DNA of 53,408 bases from Anaerolinea sp. (GTDB lineage: Bacteria > Chloroflexota > Anaerolineae > Anaerolineales > Anaerolineaceae), in NCBI GenBank assembly GCA_020725865.1, contig DYEC01000014.1, positions 1-53,408 of the forward strand. The letters are read 5' to 3'. The notes below the pieces were generated by a model. That model had not been told where the DNA came from. It saw only the letters and a program-made list of their open reading frames with translations, and made no database searches. Positions 24,934-33,957 of the stretch are shown one piece after another. Positions within the stretch are counted from its first letter, which is position 1; each line of letters opens with the position of its first letter. A program made the translations under genes and the position numbers.

Positions 24934-25917
24934 ATGAAAAAAGGCCGCGTCTTTTCCGGCGCCCGGCCTACCGGGCGTCAACATCTGGGAAACTATCTCG
25001 GTGCTATCAAAAACTATGTGGCGCTTCAGGATGAATACGAATGCATTTACTGTATTGTAGACTTGCATGCACTGACCACGCTGGACACTACTGAGGATTT
25101 GCGCCAGAACACCTATGAAATGGCGCTCGATTGGCTGGCTGCCGGCATTCGCCCGGAGGAAACCATTGTATTCGTTCAATCGCATGTTCCCCAAGTGACC
25201 GAACTGCACACCATTCTTTCAATGGTCACGCCGCTTGGAAAGTTGACCGACCTGCCCACTTTTAAGGAAAAAGTCCGCATGCAACCGCATAATGTCAACT
25301 ATGGTTTGGTCGGTTATCCGGTGTTGATGGCAGCAGACATCACGCTTTACAAAGCAAATGTAGTGCCGGTTGGATTGGATCAGGCTTCACATCTGGAGTT
25401 TACCCGCGAGACGGTGCGCTCGTTTAACTATCGCTATAAAACCAACGTATTGATCGAACCTGAGATGAAAATCACCGAAGTGCCAAAAGTGATCGGGACA
25501 GATGGACAGCAAAAAATGAGCAAAAGTTTGAACAATCACATCGAACTAGCTGCCACTCCCGAAGAAACCCTGCAGCGTGTGATGACCATGGTGACCGACC
25601 CGCAGCGTCAGCGTCGCAGCGATCCCGGCAGACCGGAAGTGTGCAATGTGTTCTCATTTCACAAAGTCTTTTCCAGCACGGAAGAAGTGCAAATGGTGGA
25701 TACCGAATGCCGCCGTGCTGGTATCGGGTGTGTGGACTGTAAGAAACTGATGGCAAGGAATCTGAACGCACATCTGGAACCATTCCGACAACGCCGTGCT
25801 GAATATGCTGCCAACGCCGATTATGTCCAGGATGTGCTAAGAGACGGTAAACAACGCGCCAGCGTCATTGCCGAACAAACCATGAAAGAAGTCCGCGCTG
25901 CAGTTGGCTTGCCATAG
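24934..25917 (+). CDS. trpS: Tryptophanyl-tRNA synthetase
   Basis: This 327-residue class I synthetase charges tRNA-Trp. It has the HIGH-equivalent RPTGRQHLGNY (about residues 11-21), the tryptophan-pocket region VGYPVLMAADITLY, and the KMSKS motif intact at 194-198. Length is typical for bacterial TrpRS. ATG 24934 is one base after the selenoprotein stop, so its translation is likely coupled to read-through of the Sec codon upstream. Confidence 0.97.
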   Translation: MKKGRVFSGARPTGRQHLGNYLGAIKNYVALQDEYECIYCIVDLHALTTLDTTEDLRQNTYEMALDWLAAGIRPEETIVFVQSHVPQVTELHTILSMVTPLGKLTDLPTFKEKVRMQPHNVNYGLVGYPVLMAADITLYKANVVPVGLDQASHLEFTRETVRSFNYRYKTNVLIEPEMKITEVPKVIGTDGQQKMSKSLNNHIELAATPEETLQRVMTMVTDPQRQRRSDPGRPEVCNVFSFHKVFSSTEEVQMVDTECRRAGIGCVDCKKLMARNLNAHLEPFRQRRAEYAANADYVQDVLRDGKQRASVIAEQTMKEVRAAVGLP

Positions 25918-25930
25918 TTTGGAGTAGCTT

Positions 25931-27052
25931 GTGTTTGGCCCCATACTTAAAGAAACCCCTTGGGCTCACGCTGAATCACGCTATCAATGTGTGACGCCGG
26001 GACTGATCGAAGAGTTACAGATTGCTTTCCTCACAGGGCAGGATTTCAAACAGGTTTCCTTAAGAGTTGGGCTTGATTATGAAGAAGCCTCATTGATTGT
26101 AGCAGAAACACTTCGTGCCGACTGCACAATTAAGCGATTCTATAAAATGTCGCTGTTGAATCAGTTGCCTAATGAGCTCGTGAAAACCAAGCCAAGCGAC
26201 TTTGAAATGGCTACTATGGCAGAACTTGCGCTGGAGATAGTAGAAGAAGCCAATTCCGCCAGCCGTAAAGAAAGCGCCGAGTGGTTTGCAATAGCATATG
26301 CTCTTTTGGAGACTATTGCCAATTCACCAACCGCCAGTCCAATGCTATGGTATGAGGATATTTTTGTTGATCTTTCAGAAGCTGCTAAATCTTTTGACTC
26401 TCAAAAGGCGCTTCAATTCCTTAAGAGAGGACTGGTTCATAACCTGCGCTACAATGATGGAGACAATGCCTTCAATTTTCTGCAGGATATAGCTGACTGG
26501 CACATACAATGCAAAGAAGTTGATCGCGGATTGGAGATATTTATCGCTCTGTTGCAACAAAAACCCGATGACATCTGGATTTACAATGAGCTTGCTCTTT
26601 CTTGCCAAAATGCCCAGCTTAACGACCTTAGCACCCGGGCTGCTCAGCGTGGTTTGGAGTTATTGAAAGCAAAGGGCGACCCTGATCAGCTCAGCTTGCA
26701 ATTAAAGCAAATTATCAAGGAAACACAAAGGCAAAAAAATCCTGCTCACAACGCAGTGCAAATAACACCTTCTATCTTGGAAGATATGAACATGGCGCTT
26801 AATCTGGATTTTGACACAGCATCCTCGCGTCCGCTGGAGATTCTGTGCCGCGAGCTAGTTCCCGATATAGATACAATGCCGGTCAAACGCCCCTTAACCT
26901 ATCTTGATTTGCCATTACCTGACCGTAACCTGATTCTAAAAGAGTTACTCGAGCCGCTACCGGAGTCGGAAGAAACCATCGAACCAATCCAGCAGACAAA
27001 TACTGCTCAAAAGCGAGGGATAAAAAGCAAGAAGAAACACAGGAAACATTGA
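25931..27052 (+). CDS. Hypothetical TPR-like helical protein
   Basis: The 373-residue protein is mostly alpha-helical, with TPR-like repeats at about residues 180-260 (KEVDRGLEIFIALLQQKPDD, then IWIYNELALSCQNAQ). The N-terminal 60 residues resemble a helix-turn-helix-like segment, but not convincingly. The last 15 residues are very basic (KSKKKHRKH), which suggests nucleic-acid or ribosome contact. GTG 25931 has GGAG 6 nt upstream and lies 13 nt after trpS. I do not recognise a family. Confidence 0.75.
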   Translation: MFGPILKETPWAHAESRYQCVTPGLIEELQIAFLTGQDFKQVSLRVGLDYEEASLIVAETLRADCTIKRFYKMSLLNQLPNELVKTKPSDFEMATMAELALEIVEEANSASRKESAEWFAIAYALLETIANSPTASPMLWYEDIFVDLSEAAKSFDSQKALQFLKRGLVHNLRYNDGDNAFNFLQDIADWHIQCKEVDRGLEIFIALLQQKPDDIWIYNELALSCQNAQLNDLSTRAAQRGLELLKAKGDPDQLSLQLKQIIKETQRQKNPAHNAVQITPSILEDMNMALNLDFDTASSRPLEILCRELVPDIDTMPVKRPLTYLDLPLPDRNLILKELLEPLPESEETIEPIQQTNTAQKRGIKSKKKHRKH

Positions 27053-27095
27053 CTTCTCTGTCAACCTGGCATAGGGGCTGGTGATTAAGTTCGTT

Positions 27096-27132
27096 AAACC
27101 ACAGGTATCCTGAAGTTTGAAATGTGGTTTTT
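27096..27132 (+). terminator. Terminator before the MFS gene
   Basis: Stem AAACCACA/TGTGGTTT (27096-27103, 27123-27130) with a 19-nt loop and a run of five T residues. The long loop makes it moderate. Confidence 0.5.
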
Positions 27133-27165
27133 CTTTCCTGATCATCCGCATCATCTACTAACAGT

Positions 27166-28788
27166 GTGAAAAATAAAACGAATCCCCTAAAAGTGAAATG
27201 GCAAAACCCGTTCCAGCGTGCACGCGCTGTGTACGAGGAATATCCGCGCCAGTTCTGGATTCTGATGCTTGGCACGTTCATTGACCGCACGGGTGGCGCG
27301 GCACTTTTCCCGTTCCTCACCCTTTACGTCACGCGCAAATTTGGCGTTGGTATGACCGAAGTCGGCGCGGTGTTTGCCATATTCGCCATTTCCAGCTTCA
27401 TTGGCAGCACCATTGGCGGTGCACTCACTGACCGTTTGGGCCGCAAATCCATTATTTTATTTGGGCTGGTGATGAGCGCCACAACCAGCGTTCTAATGGG
27501 TGTAATTGGTACCCCGTTATTGTTTGTAGTTGTAACCCTGCTGGTTGGCACACTTTCAGATGTTGCCATGCCCGCCCAACAGGCACTGGTTGCCGATATT
27601 CTTCCAGACGAACAACGTGCTCAGGGTTTTGGCATCTGGCGGGTGGTTGCCAATCTGGCAGTCGCCATCGGTCCAATCATCGGTGGTTTCCTCGCCTCAA
27701 AATCCTACCTCCTTCTCTTCGTCGCCGATGCCTTTACCAGCGTTATCACTGCAATCGTTCTCTTTTTTGCGCTCAAAGAGAGCCGTCCCGCTGCACAAAT
27801 CAAAATGGCACAGGAAAGCATGGCGCAAACCTTTCGGGGCTATCTTCAGGTGGCGCGTGACACTGCCTTTTTTTGGTTCCTGCTGGCTTCCATTCTGTTG
27901 GGTCTGGTGTACATGCAAATGAGCACCACCCTGTCGGTTTTTCTGCGGGACGTTCACGGCGTCAGCGAAAAGGACTTTGCGTACATTTTGAGCCTCAACG
28001 CTACAATGGTTGTGCTGTTCCAATTTTCAATCACCCGGCGTATTACCCTATACCGCCCACTGGTTGTGATGGCAACCGGCGCTATACTGTATGGCCTTGG
28101 TTTTGCTATGTATGGGTTTGTAAGCTGGTATGGCTTTTTCCTGCTGGCAATGGTGATTATTACCCTCGGTGAGATGCTGGTCAGCCCGGTCAGTCAGGCA
28201 ATTGTTGCCCGTCTTGCTCCAGAAGACATGCGCGGTCGCTACATGGCGGTATACGGCTTTAGCTGGCTGATACCCTTTGCTATCGGTCCCTTTCTGGCAG
28301 GTTTGATCATGGATAATTACCAGCCAAACTGGGTATGGTATTTGGCTGGCATTGTCGGGTTGATTGCTTCCGGCGCTTATCTTGCGCTGGAATGGCAGGT
28401 GGGACGCTCGCGCTTCGAAACGGCGGAACGGCGGCTGGCAATTCTTGAACAACTGGAAAACGGCAAAATCACCGCCGAGGAAGCTGGTTATCAACTAGAA
28501 AAAATGGGTGAGAGCGCATGGGGGCGTCTCATGCCGGTCGGTGAAACCTTCTCCAGACACCATTTGCGTATTCGCGTCAGCGATGCTTTGAACGGAGTCA
28601 TCAAGAGTGATCTGCGCATCCCAGTAGGGCTGATAGATATTGTCCTGCACGGACAGGGCAACATCTCCTCCAGCCTGAACACATGTGATCTGAAAGCTTT
28701 AGAGACCCTTATCCTGAAAAGCACAACTGGCTCGGGCACACAGGCAATGCGAGCCGGCAGTGACCAGATTGAAGTTTCGGTGGAATAG
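27166..28788 (+). CDS. MFS transporter with SHOCT-like C-terminal module
   Basis: The first 420 residues form a 12-helix major facilitator efflux pump, with the loop 2-3 motif GGALTDRLGRKSI and the family's RVVANLAVAIGPIIGGFL segment (motif C-like region). The last 115 residues are soluble. They contain a SHOCT-like helix pair (LENGKITAEEAGYQLE) and a beta segment, HHLRIRVSDALNGVIKSDLR followed by IPVGLIDIVL, like modules in YvlB-type proteins. This fusion is unusual. GTG 27166 is the first start and lacks a clear ribosome site. Substrate is unknown. Confidence 0.85.
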   Translation: MKNKTNPLKVKWQNPFQRARAVYEEYPRQFWILMLGTFIDRTGGAALFPFLTLYVTRKFGVGMTEVGAVFAIFAISSFIGSTIGGALTDRLGRKSIILFGLVMSATTSVLMGVIGTPLLFVVVTLLVGTLSDVAMPAQQALVADILPDEQRAQGFGIWRVVANLAVAIGPIIGGFLASKSYLLLFVADAFTSVITAIVLFFALKESRPAAQIKMAQESMAQTFRGYLQVARDTAFFWFLLASILLGLVYMQMSTTLSVFLRDVHGVSEKDFAYILSLNATMVVLFQFSITRRITLYRPLVVMATGAILYGLGFAMYGFVSWYGFFLLAMVIITLGEMLVSPVSQAIVARLAPEDMRGRYMAVYGFSWLIPFAIGPFLAGLIMDNYQPNWVWYLAGIVGLIASGAYLALEWQVGRSRFETAERRLAILEQLENGKITAEEAGYQLEKMGESAWGRLMPVGETFSRHHLRIRVSDALNGVIKSDLRIPVGLIDIVLHGQGNISSSLNTCDLKALETLILKSTTGSGTQAMRAGSDQIEVSVE

Positions 28789-28793
28789 GGCAC

Positions 28794-29609
28794 TTACCCC
28801 AGCGCCACATCCAGCAGCATCATAATAGCAAACCCCAGCATAGCGCCAAAAGTGGCGGCATGGGTATCTTTCTGTGTCTGAGCTTCCGGGATTAATTCCT
28901 CCACCACCACATAAATCATTGCCCCCGCAGCAAATGCCAACGCATAGGGCAAAACTGGACGCATTAAGACCACCAGCGCCGCCCCCAATACACCGGCAAC
29001 CGGCTCAACCATCCCGGAAAGCTGTCCTAACCAGAAACTTTTCAGGCGGCTAAGACCTTCACGGCGCAGCGGCACTGAAACCGCTGCCCCTTCCGGGAAG
29101 TTCTGAATGCCTATGCCCAATGCTAACGCCACCGCGCCAGCCAGCGAAGCGGAAGGAATGCCAGCTGCCAGTGCACCAAAAGCCACTCCCACCGCCAAAC
29201 CTTCCGGAAAATTATGTAGAGTGATTGCCAGTACCAGCAGGACACTGCGCCGCCAGGTTGTTTTCATACCTTCGGCTTCCTCAGTTGGATAACCAATATG
29301 CAAGTGCGGTAGAATCTTATCAATCCCCCATAAAAATAGACCGCCAAGCAAAAAACCAATAACAGCCGGCATCCAGGCTGGCAACGGACCTTCAGATGCC
29401 ATCTCAATCGCCGGCGCCAGCAGCGACCAGAAACTAGCCGCTACCATCACGCCTGCAGCAAAACCCAGCATGGTATCTAAAATTCGGCGGTTAATGGTTT
29501 TAAAGAAGAAGACCATTGCCGCTCCAAGAGCAGTTACAAACCAGGTAAATAGCGTGGCTATCAATGCCTGCGTTACATGACTCAGACCAATAAACCATTC
29601 CACTATCAT
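28794..29609 (-). CDS. ZIP-family metal transporter
   Basis: This 271-residue membrane protein has eight predicted helices and the ZIP metal motifs: [13 protein letters not shown] in helix 4, [13 protein letters not shown] in helix 5 and [10 protein letters not shown] near the C-terminus. It likely imports zinc or iron. The cytoplasmic loop has few histidines (LPHLHIGY). It ends five bases from the convergent MFS gene. It may be transcribed with, or separately from, the ABC transporter upstream. Confidence 0.93.
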   Translation of the reverse strand: MIVEWFIGLSHVTQALIATLFTWFVTALGAAMVFFFKTINRRILDTMLGFAAGVMVAASFWSLLAPAIEMASEGPLPAWMPAVIGFLLGGLFLWGIDKILPHLHIGYPTEEAEGMKTTWRRSVLLVLAITLHNFPEGLAVGVAFGALAAGIPSASLAGAVALALGIGIQNFPEGAAVSVPLRREGLSRLKSFWLGQLSGMVEPVAGVLGAALVVLMRPVLPYALAFAAGAMIYVVVEELIPEAQTQKDTHAATFGAMLGFAIMMLLDVALG

Positions 29610-29655
29610 ATCCCTTACCTCTGAAAAGGAATGTTAAGGAATCAAACTTCCGGAT

Positions 29656-30336
29656 TCAAGCCTTTTTTCCTTCCACGCTGTAGCCGGGAATACGTGCCCT
29701 TTCCTCGAGTAATTTCAAAAAAGCATCCAGTACATACACCATTGCCAGATAGATCACCGCCACCGCGATATATGCGCCAATCGGGTCATACGTTTGAACC
29801 GCCAGTGCTTTAGCTCTGGTCATCAAATCCGGAACGGCAATCAAAAACGCCACTGCAGTAGATTTAAGCAGTGAAACAGGCTCATTCGACCAGGCGGGAA
29901 TTGCCAGCCGTAACGCCTGCGGCAGGATAATATAGCGAATGGTTTGCCAGCGGCTCAAACCAATCGCCCGTCCAGCCATCATCTGACCTTCGCCAATTGC
30001 CAGAATAGAACCACGCAGATATTCTGCTTGGTAAGCACCGCTGTTCAGTGCCAGCGCGATAAACGCGGACGGCATTCGGTCAAGCGTCAACCCCAGCCCA
30101 GGTAAGCCATAATAAACCAGAAATAATTGCACCAACAGCGGTGTGCCACGAAACAGCTCGATATATCCGATTGCCAGCCAGCGCAACCAGCGTCCGCCAT
30201 ACACCCGCCCCAACGCCGAAGCCAGCCCCAGCACAAACCCAGCCAAAACCCCCACTGCCGTCAGCTCCAGCGTGACCAGCGCACCGTTTAGAAATGCCGG
30301 CAGCGCAGTGTAAAAGAAGTAGAACCACTCCGCCAT
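29656..30336 (-). CDS. Polar amino-acid ABC transporter permease (second)
   Basis: The 226-residue HisM/GlnP-type permease has about five helices. The coupling loop is GRAIGLSRWQTIRYIILPQA with ALRLAIPAWSNEPVSLLKST. It is the second of two different permeases in the operon, which suggests a HisQM-like heterodimer. Its start codon overlaps the ATPase stop. Confidence 0.93.
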   Translation of the reverse strand: MAEWFYFFYTALPAFLNGALVTLELTAVGVLAGFVLGLASALGRVYGGRWLRWLAIGYIELFRGTPLLVQLFLVYYGLPGLGLTLDRMPSAFIALALNSGAYQAEYLRGSILAIGEGQMMAGRAIGLSRWQTIRYIILPQALRLAIPAWSNEPVSLLKSTAVAFLIAVPDLMTRAKALAVQTYDPIGAYIAVAVIYLAMVYVLDAFLKLLEERARIPGYSVEGKKA

Positions 30337-31109
30337 TATCCGTTTTCCTCCGGTGCCTTGCGACCATGCAGCTCAGCAATCTTCCAGAGGAATTGCCGCG
30401 TGCGTTCATATTTTGGTCGTTCAAACAGATCGTCAGGGGTGCCCTCTTCCAAAATTTGACCCTTTTCCATGAAGATCATGCGGTTAGCCACCTCGCGCGC
30501 AAAGCCCATCTCATGAGTCACAACCAGCATGGTCATCCCCTCACGCGCCAGCTGCTTCATAACCGCCAGCACTTCACCGATCAACTCCGGGTCAAGGGCA
30601 GATGTGGGTTCATCAAACAACATTACACGTGGCTCCATCGCCAGCGCACGGGCAATCGCTACGCGTTGCTGCTGGCCACCAGAGAGCTGCCCTGGATAAT
30701 GCCCTGCTCGATCTACCAGCCCTACCCTCTCCAGCTCCTCCACCGCTTTGCGTCGCGCCTGCTCCTTCGGCATTTTTTTGACTTTGGTCAAGCCGATCAT
30801 CACATTATCCAGCGCCGTCAAATGGTTGAATAGCAGAAAATTCTGAAACACCATCCCAATACGCTGGCGGCATTCGTCCTCGCTGCAACATGTTGGGTCG
30901 GTAATTTCTACTCCATCCAGCCAGATTTTCCCACTATCAGCTTTGGTCAATAAATTAAGACAGCGCAGCAGGGTGCTTTTGCCCGTTCCGCTTGGACCGA
31001 CGATCACGATCGTGTCCCGCTCATTTACAGAAAGGGAAATATTCCTGAAAATCACATTATTGCCATAAGTCTTGGTTAGGTTTTGGGCAACGAGTACAGG
31101 TTGAGACAC
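30336..31109 (-). CDS. Polar amino-acid ABC transporter ATPase
   Basis: The 257-residue nucleotide-binding subunit has Walker [10 protein letters not shown], the Q-loop [17 protein letters not shown], the signature [15 protein letters not shown] and Walker [12 protein letters not shown], then the H-loop VVTHEMGFA. It closely fits the GlnQ/HisP group and drives uptake with the two permeases on either side. Confidence 0.96.
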   Translation of the reverse strand: MSQPVLVAQNLTKTYGNNVIFRNISLSVNERDTIVIVGPSGTGKSTLLRCLNLLTKADSGKIWLDGVEITDPTCCSEDECRQRIGMVFQNFLLFNHLTALDNVMIGLTKVKKMPKEQARRKAVEELERVGLVDRAGHYPGQLSGGQQQRVAIARALAMEPRVMLFDEPTSALDPELIGEVLAVMKQLAREGMTMLVVTHEMGFAREVANRMIFMEKGQILEEGTPDDLFERPKYERTRQFLWKIAELHGRKAPEENG

Positions 31110-31131
31110 AGATCACCTCATTAAGGATTGT

Positions 31132-31779
31132 TTAGCCAAGCGGGTTGGCAGGAATCTGGGTACGCCGGGCAAGATAATCCAGTAAACGATTGGCAGTAAA
31201 AACCAGAATGAAATAAATCAACGCTGCAGTGCCAAAAGCCATGAAAGGCTGTTGAGTTGTAGCGCTCAACTGCTGTGCCCGACGTAGGATTTCTGCCACC
31301 CCCAGCGCATAAACCAGCGAAGAATCTTTGAGAACAATGGAAGCCTCATTGGACCAGGGCGGTATTGCCAGTCGCAAAGCCTGCGGCAGAATAACATAAC
31401 GGATAGCTTTCAAGCGCGACATGCCAATGGCGCGCGCTGCCATCATCTGATCGCCACCCACAGACAAAATCGCTCCGCGCAGGATTTCCAGCTGATATGC
31501 ACTGCTCACCACGCCCAGCGCAATCGAACCCGCCCAGAATGGTGATAGGTTGATGGAACCAGAAATTATGAAATATAAAATGAACAAGAGCAAAATCGGT
31601 GGCATCCCGCGCATCAGTGTACTATACAGACGCATAACTTGTGTCAAAACCTTGCCGCCGTACACATGCGCCAGTGCAAAAGCCAACCCAATCACCAGCC
31701 CCAGCGGCAAAGCCACCAGCGTGACTGCTAATGTGGTCACCGTGCCAGCCGCAATATAACGAATAAATTCAATCAGCAT
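31132..31779 (-). CDS. Polar amino-acid ABC transporter permease (first)
   Basis: The 215-residue permease is a paralogue of the one downstream. It has helix TVTTLAVTLVALPLGLVIGL, the coupling loop GRAIGMSRLKAIRYVILPQA-type sequence (ARAIGMSRLKAIRY) and IPPWSNEASIVLKDSSLVYA. ATG 31779 is preferred, since the upstream in-frame ATG at 31821 lies inside a perfect 28-bp palindrome. Confidence 0.9.
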   Translation of the reverse strand: MLIEFIRYIAAGTVTTLAVTLVALPLGLVIGLAFALAHVYGGKVLTQVMRLYSTLMRGMPPILLLFILYFIISGSINLSPFWAGSIALGVVSSAYQLEILRGAILSVGGDQMMAARAIGMSRLKAIRYVILPQALRLAIPPWSNEASIVLKDSSLVYALGVAEILRRAQQLSATTQQPFMAFGTAALIYFILVFTANRLLDYLARRTQIPANPLG

Positions 31780-31800
31780 GATGAGCGCCCATAAAATCGG

Positions 31801-31828
31801 CGGGAGAATGGCAGCTGCCATTCTCCCG
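31801..31828 (-). terminator. Perfect palindrome between binding-protein and permease genes
   Basis: CGGGAGAATGGCAG and its exact complement CTGCCATTCTCCCG abut to make a 28-bp palindrome, which forms a strong hairpin. On the minus strand it is followed by CCGATTTTATG, a weak T-tract. It likely acts as a partial terminator or 3' stabiliser that keeps binding-protein mRNA more abundant, as in many ABC operons. Confidence 0.65.
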
Positions 31829-31849
31829 TCCTCGAGTTACCTCTCCGCT

Positions 31850-32638
31850 TTACTGGGCAATGTACTTCGCAATCAATTGCTCAATGAAGCCCTCGTCCTG
31901 AAGCTGCTTGATGATCTTATCCATCTCCGCTTTAAGTTCCTTATCGCCATCTGGAACAACGATGTTAAACGGTCCGCTGGTCAAGACGCCATGCCAGACA
32001 ACCTTTAACCCGCCTAAAGACTTCACCAGATACCGCGCTGGGTCATAATCGGACATCATCACATCAATGCGTCCAGACTTCAAATCCAGCGCAACCTGAT
32101 CCACCCGATCATAGCGGAAGAGGTTGGCTTCGGGCATCTTGCCGGGAGTAACAAGATTATCGGTCAACCAGCCATCCTGGGTAGTTCCAGTCTGCACACC
32201 CACTTTGTAGTTGGCAGCGTCCTCCGGCGCGTTGAACGTACCGCTGAAGCTTTCGCTCACTGTAAAGGCATCTTCTTGAGTGTAATAGGAGATCGTGAAG
32301 TCCACGACCTTATCACGTTCCTCGCTGTAGTTGAAACCGGAAATCGAAGCATCAATCTTACCCTGTTGCACACCGGCAATCAGGCTGTCAAAAGGCATAT
32401 CCACCCACTCCAACTTGACGCCCATGCGTTTGGCAATTTCGGTCATCAGTTCGATGTCAAAACCGACTTTTTCACCATTTTCAACATACTCAAAAGGCGG
32501 GTAGTCTGCCGATGTACCGACTTTGATGACACCAGCCTGCTTGATTGCATCCAGATGATTGGCAGGCTTTGCCGGGGCACAAGCTACCAGGATCAACACA
32601 AGAACCAGCAGAAGAACAACAGAATACAGGCGCTTCAT
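31850..32638 (-). CDS. Amino-acid-binding lipoprotein of ABC transporter
   Basis: The 262-residue family 3 substrate-binding protein starts with a lipoprotein signal (lipobox LILVAC). It then has VIKVGTSADYPPFEYVENGE, GFDIELMTEIAKRMGVKL and DLKSGRIDVMMSDYDPARYL, typical of polar amino-acid binders. ATG 32638 has AAAGGAG upstream; a longer frame extends to 32749. It leads the ABC operon. The exact amino acid is unknown. Confidence 0.95.
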   Translation of the reverse strand: MKRLYSVVLLLVLVLILVACAPAKPANHLDAIKQAGVIKVGTSADYPPFEYVENGEKVGFDIELMTEIAKRMGVKLEWVDMPFDSLIAGVQQGKIDASISGFNYSEERDKVVDFTISYYTQEDAFTVSESFSGTFNAPEDAANYKVGVQTGTTQDGWLTDNLVTPGKMPEANLFRYDRVDQVALDLKSGRIDVMMSDYDPARYLVKSLGGLKVVWHGVLTSGPFNIVVPDGDKELKAEMDKIIKQLQDEGFIEQLIAKYIAQ

Positions 32639-32801
32639 GATTAACTTTTCTCCTTTTTCACAAGTTGATTGGAATTTCACAGCCAGCAATGAATCACTCG
32701 GATTTGTGCTCGCTGCTGACTTAAGCTTTATAACAATAATATATAACAAAACTTTGTAAGATACCAGTGATTTTCATCCCTTCATTCCAACCCTCACTTA
32801 T

Positions 32802-33119
32802 TCATCGCAGCCATTGCAGCAGATACAAAACCGCCATCCCGCTACCAATGGTCAAAAAAACGTTGCGAGTCCTCCATGCGACCAGCGCCGCCACCAGCGC
32901 CGCGACCAAACGAAAGTTATCCGCTTGCACAGCCAGTGCACCATCGCGCATCAGCACTTCCGGAAAAATGATCGCCGAAAGCACCGCTGGCGGCACAAAC
33001 CGCAAAGCCTGCCTGAGCCAATCCGGAGGTTGCCAGCGACCAAACAAGGCGATAAATGATAGCCGTGTTAAAAACGTCAACAACCCAGCGGTTAGAATTG
33101 TCAACCAGAGCGCCGCCAT
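32802..33119 (-). CDS. azlD: AzlD-family branched-chain amino-acid exporter subunit
   Basis: The 105-residue protein has four hydrophobic helices and matches AzlD, with LTRLSFIALFGRWQPPDWLR near the N-terminus followed by FVPPAVLSAIIFPEVL. It overlaps the azlC end by 19 bases. Partner of AzlC; together they export branched-chain amino acids or analogues. Confidence 0.9.
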   Translation of the reverse strand: MAALWLTILTAGLLTFLTRLSFIALFGRWQPPDWLRQALRFVPPAVLSAIIFPEVLMRDGALAVQADNFRLVAALVAALVAWRTRNVFLTIGSGMAVLYLLQWLR

Positions 33120-33790
33120 ACCATCTCTCCCAACATACCGGCGCCAATACCAACCAGCGCCGCAAGCAACAAACCAAGTTTATAGGGCAACCCAAATGCA
33201 AACACCGATACAGCACCCGCTAACAGCGCCGCCGAGGCAGTTGCTTTATCTTCGAGCACCGGTACCACCAGCGCGATAAACGTTAATGCCAGAGCAAAAT
33301 CCAATGACCATGATGATGGCACTTGCACCCCAAGGAAGATGCCCATCGCTGTGCTGAGCTGCCAGCAAGCCCAAAGAGTAAATCCGGCGCCAAGATAGTA
33401 CCAATGCTTATGCTCCAAAGGAGTTTCTTCACTATAATGACTGATGGCCACTGCGTATGCCTCATCGGTGAGCAGATAAGCAAGCAAGGTTTTCCAACCG
33501 CGCGGTAAATGACTCACGTATGGTGCTACCGAAGCACTATATAATGAGTGCCGCAAATTAACTACAAAAGCGGTCAGCACCACTACCACCAGCGGCGTAC
33601 CATTTTGAAGCAACTGCACCGCCATAAACTGTGCGGAACCCGCAAACAACACTAAGGACATCGCCTGAGCCATAGAAACTGGTAAACCCGCTTTGAGTGC
33701 CAGGACTCCATAAATCATCCCAAATGGTGCCACACCCAGCAAGAGCGGCAGTTCAGCACGCGCGCCAGCAAAGAACTCTTTTCTAGACAT
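33101..33790 (-). CDS. azlC: AzlC-family branched-chain amino-acid exporter
   Basis: The 229-residue membrane protein matches AzlC: PLLLGVAPFGMIYGVLALKA near the N-terminus, AGSAQFMAVQLL, VVNLRHSLYSASVAPYV and LTDEAYAVAISHY. ATG 33790 (MSRKEFFAG) is chosen; the longer frame to 34042 is not hydrophobic and overlaps the divergent gene. A TATAAT lies 7 nt before the ATG, with no clear ribosome site, which suggests a leaderless mRNA. Confidence 0.9.
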   Translation of the reverse strand: MSRKEFFAGARAELPLLLGVAPFGMIYGVLALKAGLPVSMAQAMSLVLFAGSAQFMAVQLLQNGTPLVVVVLTAFVVNLRHSLYSASVAPYVSHLPRGWKTLLAYLLTDEAYAVAISHYSEETPLEHKHWYYLGAGFTLWACWQLSTAMGIFLGVQVPSSWSLDFALALTFIALVVPVLEDKATASAALLAGAVSVFAFGLPYKLGLLLAALVGIGAGMLGEMVWRRSG

Positions 33791-33797
33791 GCGCCCA

Positions 33798-33803
33798 ATT
33801 ATA
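33798..33803 (-). promoter_or_regulatory. -10 box of azlC, possible leaderless start
   Basis: TATAAT is separated by TGGGCGC from the ATG, so transcription would begin at about the start codon. No proper -35 is visible. Confidence 0.4.
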
Positions 33804-33957
33804 AGCGATATGCCCGCTGAGCACTTGCCTGCTAGTACATAAGTGATTCGGGAATTTTTCCCGGATTGATATCTAATATATAATAAGAACAGCATTGTCA
33901 TATCAAGGGAACGTGTCTTACTCAAATCTGAAAAACCACCACAAAGGGGAGGCTTAA

